From contig NC_133770.1 of the NCBI RefSeq assembly GCF_003597395.2, forward strand, positions 11,182,201 to 11,246,200: a stretch of DNA of 64,000 nucleotides, written 5' to 3'. Numbering within the stretch: the first letter of the stretch is position 1; the number at the start of each line of letters is the position of its first letter. Under the pieces are notes generated by a model, which was given only the letters and a program-made list of their open reading frames with translations, did not search any database and was not told where the DNA came from. The DNA comes from Chelonoidis abingdonii (Eukaryota > Chordata > Testudines > Testudinidae). The position numbers were made by a program, and so were the translations under genes. Below, one piece after another: positions 48,401 to 57,400 of this stretch.

Positions 48401-51400
48401 CAAAACACTTGCTTTAGGACAGTGATTCTGCTAACCTAAGCCCTTTAGATTGGACCATATGTAAAATCATACCTACCTATGGTATATGCCATGTTTCTCC
48501 TTTCTTTCCAGCAACATGCTGATTGGAGGAATGACGTAGACCTGAATTAGCTAGATAGATGTGTGGTTTTATTTTTTTCTTTTGAGTTTTCAACAGGTAT
48601 GATACAAAAGTCAGGATGAAGAGTTGGTTAAAAAAAGCAAAAGCAGAAACAAACCAAAAAAAATTATACTATGCATCCATGAGCCAAAACCAATATATGT
48701 CAATCAAATGTCCCTTTGCAATGAGTGAACAAGCAAAAAGCTTAATGGAAATGCTTGCACTATTTTAGTCTTATGGCTCAACCCAGCATATGAGTGATTC
48801 ATGCATCTCCTGGGTTTTTTTAACCTATCGTAGTAATATAATTACATTCCGTTTCATATATAAATAAACCTCTCATTAAATAGTAACTTTGGTCATGCAT
48901 ACAGTAAAGTGAATTTTACTTAGACACTTCAATGTAGTTATTTCTGCACTACAGGTGTATTTACTATCTCTAGAACTCTAGAGACAATTCTGTGCTCAAT
49001 TATAGTGGGCAACTGAGTGCAGAATCTGGCCCACTATCTTCACCATATTACTTGTGTTTGCCATGCAATGGATGAAAAAACCTTGGCTGTTCATCGTGTT
49101 AAGCATTTCTTGGCTTCCTATTCTGCAGCTGATTCATGAAAAAATATATGAATGATGCAGGCACCAACTAATCTGCCATGGATTGTGCCAGTCAAAGCAG
49201 GATTCTAAATAGTAGATACTTGTCTCTAGTCCACAAAAGGAGAGTTAAAACAGATGGTGAGAATTTAGTTGCCCATTTATAACTTGGTACATGGCTTTCA
49301 ATATGTAGATGTAACAATGCCCCTGGATGGGTCATCTGTTGGAATGCTATCTGACCACTGGATATAAAAGCTGAAGTTGCTATTGTCTGAGCTATTAAAC
49401 CAGCTGCTTTAGCTTGGAGGCAGTAGGAGACAATCGTTTTTACATAGTTCAGCCACTAGAAGGGGATATCAGCTCACACTGGGTTCCTGTGTGTTACACG
49501 GGCAGTAATAAAAAAGAAATAATATATAAAATTATGAAGGTTAAAACATAATCAACACTTCACCTATTTACCTGAGGTTCTCAAAACTCTAACCAGGTTC
49601 AATCCTGATTTAATTTACATTGGTGTCAAACCAGAGCAACTCTAGTGAAGTCTGTGGCACTACTGATGACTGACACCAGAATAATAGAAAGCAGACACAC
49701 GGCCCAAGGACCACAAACCTGAACTTTCTGCATGTTTGCCTTTGATGGGTCACTTCTGCCTGTAGGCAGCAAGGATAATTAACAAGTGATGATATTTGGG
49801 GGAAAATATGGTCTAATAAGCTAGCAAAACAAAGAAAGAACTCTGAAAAAAAGAGTCCAGAAATATTAAAGGGCATTGACAATGAAGTCAGTGCCCCCCT
49901 CTCAATGGTTGAGATATTTTTTCATGAATCCGGCCTTCACTGAAGTAAAATGGAAGGAGAACTTTGGGTTTTAAGCATCATTAAAATAAACACTGAGTCA
50001 TTTGTTCTGTCCAGGACTGTCACAGTTAGAACAACTCAATCTGAAATGGAACGAGCAGCACGCAGGTAATGTTGAGCCCGAACCAAATGGAGGATGACAA
50101 ATTGCACAAGGCTGGTAATGAATGGATGGATGTACAACTGGATAAAACTGGAGATATCGCACTCGCTAAAGCATTTAACCAGTCTGCAGAAACAAAATCA
50201 AGAACACCAGGAATTAGCTAAATGTTTCTAACCTTTCTTTTCAACTTGAAAACATAGGAAATTACTTATTATGATCATTGGGAAGGTTATTTACCGTGAA
50301 TGTCTAATTTTGATGATAATCACTCATATTTGCGGAGCTGAATATATTCTAATGTGAACGAAGCAAGTCCCACAATCATGGTGGCTACACTATACAGATT
50401 TTAGCATCAGTACTATTGTAATATACTTCCTCTACAATGCACCTTGCATCCAGCAAAGAGGCCCTGATGCGGCAGTTATAGATGAATGCAATGTGACATC
50501 ATTTTATAGTGAAACAGTTGGTCTGTGAACAGAGATACATATGACTTTCTGGCATGCTGGTAAAATTAGTTTGTATGATGTATGAACCATAGTGGTACCT
50601 ATTTACTGGTGGCTGATATTCAGGGATGAGACGCTGCATTCTGGGTGCACTCTGAGCTCCCATTAACTTCAGTAGGGTACCCAAGGAATGAAGAATTGGG
50701 CCACCCAATATACATATGAGCTAAGCAGAGAAAAATAAATGAATTTATTGTTAAATGTTTCTAGGACGAGTCTAGGAAACCTGATAAACCAGATTGTTAA
50801 GAGCACCACTGAATGGAGTTATGCCAGCAGAGAATTTGGCCCACTTTTGCACAGGTAGAAATGACTGCACAAGGCCCCAAGGCAATGGGAAACCAGGCCC
50901 CCTGAGACCTGATTCAGGAAAGCACATAAGCACATGCTTAAATTCCATGAAGTCAAGGATGTGCTTAAGTGCTTGACAGAATCAGAGCCACGGGGCTAGA
51001 GTCGCAAAGAAAGTTACGTGTAGCGATGCTGAGCATCACCATGCCTCGCTTTTAGATGCCTAAAAAGTCACTGGGATTCACAAAGCCTGGGTTAGGCAGA
51101 CAACGAATGGGGATAGATAGGTGTCTCAGAATGGACTTCAGAATATCCAGCACTGGGGATATGCCTCAGCTGCATTGTAAACCTGGTCTGTGGGACCCAG
51201 GCTTGTAGGCTCGGAGTTACCCAGCATGCACTTGAGTGTCCACACTGCATTGTAGGACCCGGGCCTCACAGCTGAGCTAATGCATCCACACTGCACTATG
51301 CAGACATTCCCACATGGGTCTGCGGTTTGAGCTGCGTTCACACTGCAAAGTCCCAGCCATGCTCAGGCTCTGACCGTCCCCTCAGTAGGATCCTAGGACC

Positions 51401-54400
51401 CTGATCCCGAGTGCCTGATGGTCTGAAGCAGACTGTTTTCTGTGTGGATGGAAGGGAGGTTTGTGCACAAACCTGTGTCAGACTTTAGGAGTAGTGTGTA
51501 GTGTAGGTGTACACTGGGAGGTGCCAAGCCAGCTCTCTTTTGGCAGTAGGTGCTTAAGTCCAGGCAGCAGGGAGGCACTTCCCTCTGCTTGTGATTCTCA
51601 GTGGAAAATACTCTCTGGGCTTATCTGCAGTGACAAAATGAGAATTTGCTGTAATATTGTTATGAAGCCTATGTATGCCTCAGTTTCTCCTATATTTTGC
51701 ATGGCTACCCAGAGGGGAGAAAATGACCAAGTTTACTCTCAGGGCAGGCTAAGAGACTTAGCAATGCCTGTTGCCTAGCTACCTGCTTCTGAATGAGTCA
51801 TTAAAAAAGACTGTCTGAAGCCAACTCCACAACAGTGGAAAATCTAAGACAACAATGGAGAACCCAGTCACCAGGAAATTGACACCTAGCAACCAAGAAC
51901 CCAGATGGAGATGGATTTCCCCACCTCTCAGCAGGGAAGCTGAGCAAAGACCCCCAGCTTGAGAGCAAAGGACTGGAAGATATGAGGGTTGGGGGATAAA
52001 GGGTTGGCTTCTGGAAGGAGTCTGGGCTTTCTCATCTGGGAACTGACTAAGGGCTGAGATTGAGAGAGTGACTGAGAGTGAGAGAGGCACAGCCCGAACA
52101 TGGGGTTCATTACAGCTTGGCTGGGGGGCTGAGCTAACCAGCATGGACTACATTTTAACCTTAATTTCTCTATGGTAGCCAAAGGACTTTCATATTCTGC
52201 GTGCCAGGTGACTAGTGGTTACATTGCTTTGAAAGGGCTGCCTACATCGCTGTCAATACACATTTCGAGCACTCTGGCTTAGAGGGACCCAGTTCAAGCC
52301 TCCCACAGAAATGTGGCTTGGCTGGATTCGCTGCAGGCAGTCACAGAGAGAGATAGGAATCTCTGGTGGTGACTGGCCAGGCTTGGAGGCCAGGGGCCTG
52401 CCCGTGTGGATCTTTGTGGGTCCTTAGGTCCTGGTCCACTAAAGGGGTCACTCCCAGGAGACTGATTTACCATGATATTTACTGTGATTCATATGTTTAT
52501 CATATCTGGCACATAAATACCTTGCAATGCTGGCTATAAAAGTGCCATGCGAACGCTTGCTCTGCCTTTCAGGTGACATTGTAAATAAGAAGTGGGCAGC
52601 ATTATGTCCCATAAATGTAAACCAACTTGTTTGTCTTAGCGATTGGTTGAACAAAAAGTAGGACTGAGTGGACTTGTAGGCTCTAAAGTTTTACATTATT
52701 TTGTTTTTTGAGTGCAGCTATGTAACAAGAAAAAAGATCTACATTTGTAAATTGCACTTTCACAATAAAGAGATTGCCCTGCAATACTTGTATAAGGTGA
52801 ACTGAAAAATACTGTCTGTGTTTACCCTTTTTACAGTGCAAATATTTGTAATAAAAATAATATAAAGCGAGTACTGTGCACTTTGTATTCTGTGTTGTAA
52901 TTGAAATCAATATATTTGAAAATATAGAAAAACATCCCAAAATATTTAATAAATTTCACTTGGTATCCTGTTGTTTAACTGTGCAATTAATCATGATTCA
53001 TTTTTTAATTGTGATACATTTGTTTACGTTAATCACGTAAGTTAACTGCAGTTAATCAACAGCCCTACTTGTAACTTTTAGCCCAGTGGTTAGAGCACTC
53101 CCCTGGGCTGTGGGTTCAAGTTCCCCTTCCACTTTATGGAGAAATAGGGATCTACCATCTCAGATGAGCGACCCAGTCACTGGGCTAGAGGATATTCTGA
53201 TATGGTGCTCTCTCAGTCTCTCCTTTGGAAGCTGTTCCATTGGAGATAAATAAGGAAAGGATCATTGGGCCAGAGAGAGAGAGCAAGGAAAAGTATGAGA
53301 ATGAGTCTGTAGCCTGGTGGTTGGTGCACTCACTCAGGAGCTGGGAGACCTAGGATCCCATGCCAATACCGTTCTGTAATGACTTACCACAATGGAACAG
53401 CTTCAACAGGAGAGACTGAGGCAGCCCTGCATCAAAATACCCCACAGCCCAATGGATACAGCATCCAACTAAGAGGTGGCAGATACCTGTTCAAATCCTT
53501 CTCCAAATCATGTGGTAGGGGGACTTGAATTGGGTGTCTCCAGCATCCCAGGTGAGTGCTCTAACTACTGTGCTGCAGTAATGAGGGAAGGCCTTGTGCC
53601 TCTCCACCCACCATTTTGTTGTGAACTCCTCTGTAGGTACCCTTACAAGATCAGGCCCCACAGCAAGTTAGACCATCATAGAATAACAAGGTTGGAAGGG
53701 TTCTCCGGAGGTCATCTAGTCCAACCACCTGCTCAAAACAGGACCAATCCCCAGACAGATTTTGCTCCAGATCCCTAAATGGTCCCCTTAAGGGCTGAAT
53801 TCACAGCCCTGGGTTTAGCAGGCCAATGCTCAAACCACTGAGCTATCCCTCCCTGTCAGATAAATCCTAGTTCATGAATCACACTGGGGCTTAGGTGTCT
53901 GGATGACTGGCACCAGGCTGCAGTGTGCATGCTCAGAGGCAGAAACATAGGTGCCTAAGGAATATCTACTGCAAAAATTTAGGTGCTGAGTGATTTTAGG
54001 CTTTTCGGCACCTAGAGACGGCAGTTGAACAGAGGGTTTTTGAACCCCAGTCGAGTCTGATTCTTGGATTTAGGCACCTATGTCCTTTTGTGAATCTAGC
54101 CCAGGGTGTCTAGGAAACAGGATTTAAAAAAAAAAAAAAAGCAAAAGCAAACTCATAAGCTAGTTGATAAAATGACCCTCATATGCGAAGATACAATATA
54201 GATAATAGGAATATAAAATTTCCTCTCAAAGCCAGTAACCAGCTTTTTAGAATTCTACTTGAGTTACAGGCATGTTTACCCATGCGGAAAGGACATGTGT
54301 GTTTCATATACATGGACAGTAGGTCATATTTCATGTGCATGAACTTTAATATATAAGGAACTATTTACATATTAATTTATATATGGGTCATCTGCTGTAT

Positions 54401-57400
54401 CATCTCAAATAAATCCAACATATAAAATTATCCTAATGGATGAACATAATGTAGGGATACAATTTTTTTTTTGTCCCATATGGGTGAAAAGAGTATTTGT
54501 CTTTACAAAAAAGATACACATGCTCTTTAATATGGAAATGTATGAATTAACTTGTTCTAAGGTACTGTATGACATTTCTTTTCCTCTCTCTCCGCCTCTG
54601 TGTGTGTGTGTCTCAACATATTCACAGTGATCTTTTTAGGGCAACAAAAAGAGGGTAAATCTTGTTCACCTTATTCACATGAGCAATAGCAGTAACGTAA
54701 GTAGTTCCACGAAACTGAATAAGCTAAATTCTGTCCATAGATATACTTGTGAACCTCCAGTTTATTAGCGCCTTGATTCAATAAAACTTTTGAGCAGGTG
54801 CTTAATTTTAAGCATGTGCTTATACCCCATTGAAGTCAATGGGACCCAGCCACATGTTTAACTCCTTTGCTGAACAAGTTAACGTGTGCTTGAGTGCTTT
54901 GCTGAACTGGGGCTTGAGTACTGAGTTGACCCCAGTGGGACTGTCTGAGTGGGAATTTTGATGGCTTGTCTCATTTTAATAATAAAGGATGAAATTCTGG
55001 CCCCAATTCTTGGTCCTATACCAAAACTCCTGTTGAGGTCAGTGGGCCAGGATTTCACCCAAAGTGTTTTTTCCAACCAGCATTCAACAGTATGAAAATT
55101 TATTTTTTCATCCATGTGACTCATGTCTGTGGATTCACAGCTGGGATACAGAATGAGCTTCCTTGTCTTTCATTCTCATTTAGCCTGACAGTACTGAATT
55201 CCACAGTGCTTTTTTCAAAATGGTACATTAGAACAAAAAGATAAAACCCAAACAAACTGCTTTTAGCATGTTTGTTGATATGAGGTGTGTTCAGGCTACT
55301 GCAGAAATGGATGGAAGTGTCTCATTTTTTGTTTGGTTAAAGAAATGGGCAAACTAAACATTTGTTAGTCTGAGATAACAGAATAGAGCAGGGCAGATAT
55401 TCATTATGGGCTCTAGGATAAATGCCATGGGAGTTTTAATATGGTGACATAACAACAGATTTGTATACAGTATGCAGTGTATATATATACACTATATCTG
55501 CCTGTGTATATCTGTGCATACTTGTTTAACTTCTTGCATCACTTTTACACACATTTGCTACTGTTAAATCTGTTTGGATAAACAACACTCCATTTCATAA
55601 CACGTACATAAATGAAGGATATATTTACGCGTGTCCATTTATAAAGCTGCAAACAAATATGAAAAAATAAAGGCAGCGAATGAAACAGAAAATATGATGT
55701 TTTCTTGTTCTGGTTGCCAACTATACACATAGGAAAAATATCAGTGAAACCCAGTAATCTTATTGACTAAAAAATGGCAAGGATGCTTCATAGCCTAATC
55801 TGATCATTTGAATTTATGGCATGCTTTGCCTCATATGTAATAGATGTGCAGCAAACATGCGCTTAGCTATTCAGAAGAAGAAATGGCTCTGCACATCTAG
55901 ATTGCCATTTGAGATGCAGTGGGGATTTTCTGCAAGCAATTACATGGGAAGTCTTCATGCACTGGATTGGCAAACCATGAGGGTAAGACGGCTAACTTAG
56001 CCACTACAGTTTCTCCTGAGTGGTAAGTGTCAGCACTGTGTATCTGCAGAATGTATTTAAAGCATTCTTAGGTCTGTGAGTATAAAGCTTACAGCTTTGA
56101 GTGAAACACCTTAATTAAATGGCTGTTCCATTTAGGGAAGACCAAAAGGAGGAAGTGATCTACAGAAATGCCACCATTTCATGCAAACATAATAGGATAG
56201 GAGGAAAAAATTGATCTTCATCAGTGAGTCAATGCAATTCACACAATGAACTATGGGTTCCTGTAGTGACCAAACCTGCAATGCTTACTTAGGCAAATGT
56301 TGATTTTGCAGTGTCTTGTCATAGACACAAGCCTCCATAGCAATGAATGCAAACAGAATTATTTAGGATGCTGAACACAGACAAACATCCTGAAGTTCTA
56401 TCTTCTAAATTAGCTTAAAAATGGTCACTACACAGGATCTCTCTATGCTCTGTCCAGGACTTAACAGTGACAAAATGAACTGCTTACTACACTACAGACA
56501 TCAATGGGATTTTTGTATAAGTAAGAACTTTTGCACTGGGCTGTGCAAACGTGCTGCAGTTGTAGCTATCAAAGGTACAGTGGAGGCATTAGATAGAAAT
56601 TTTAAACATAATCCTACATGGTAAGAAATCTCCTCCTGTAACCTGTTAAATTGGATTTTTCAGTGCTAAGCAGAGAAGCCAGAATAATAATCAGGGTTTT
56701 AATGTGCACAAAATGCTTGGACTTTGGAAAGGTGCAAGGGAAACCTGCTTAATCTTTAGGCAGGAAACTGGGGGAAGCACCAGACATGTTGTACCTATTT
56801 TTTTTCCTTTTAACATTCTGTAAGAATTTAAAAGAAAAACAAAAATCATTCTAATGGGAGACACAAACTGGACATAGGGATTTACAGACAAATCAATGTT
56901 AACAACAACTCTCTAGAAGTTGGAGCTAATGGACAGGATATATGTTTTGAAAAAAAAATTAAAGGGGAAAATGAAAACAAGCTCTGATTTAAAATCTCAC
57001 ATGGAACTATTTAAGATTAGTTGTGAGCTTTGAAGCAGTTTAAAGAACAATAACGATTGTTTAGTTTATGTTGAATGGATTCAAAATTACCATCTAAAAA
57101 TGGGAATATATGTAACTTCACAAGGACTTGAGTAACTTAGAATCTGATAAAGTCCACTGAAGTTAACAGAATGACTCTCATTGAATTCAATGGACTCTGG
57201 ATCAGGTCCTTGGAACATATGAAGCACAGCAAACTGTCCCATAAATATAATAAACCTCGAAGCCTGGACAGTACGTTAATTTCCAAATAACTGATCTGAG
57301 CATAATCCTTTTTTTAAAAAAAAAAATATATATATATATATAGCACTGAAAATTATTTTCTAAAAGCTTTAAAGAGAGATCAAAGGTGGCACTAAAAAAA

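Noticed and set aside
53078..53130. tRNA-like A and B boxes (agcccagtggttagagc ... gggttcaagttcc)
   Set aside because: No acceptor-stem pairing or full cloverleaf; fits a tRNA-derived SINE head.
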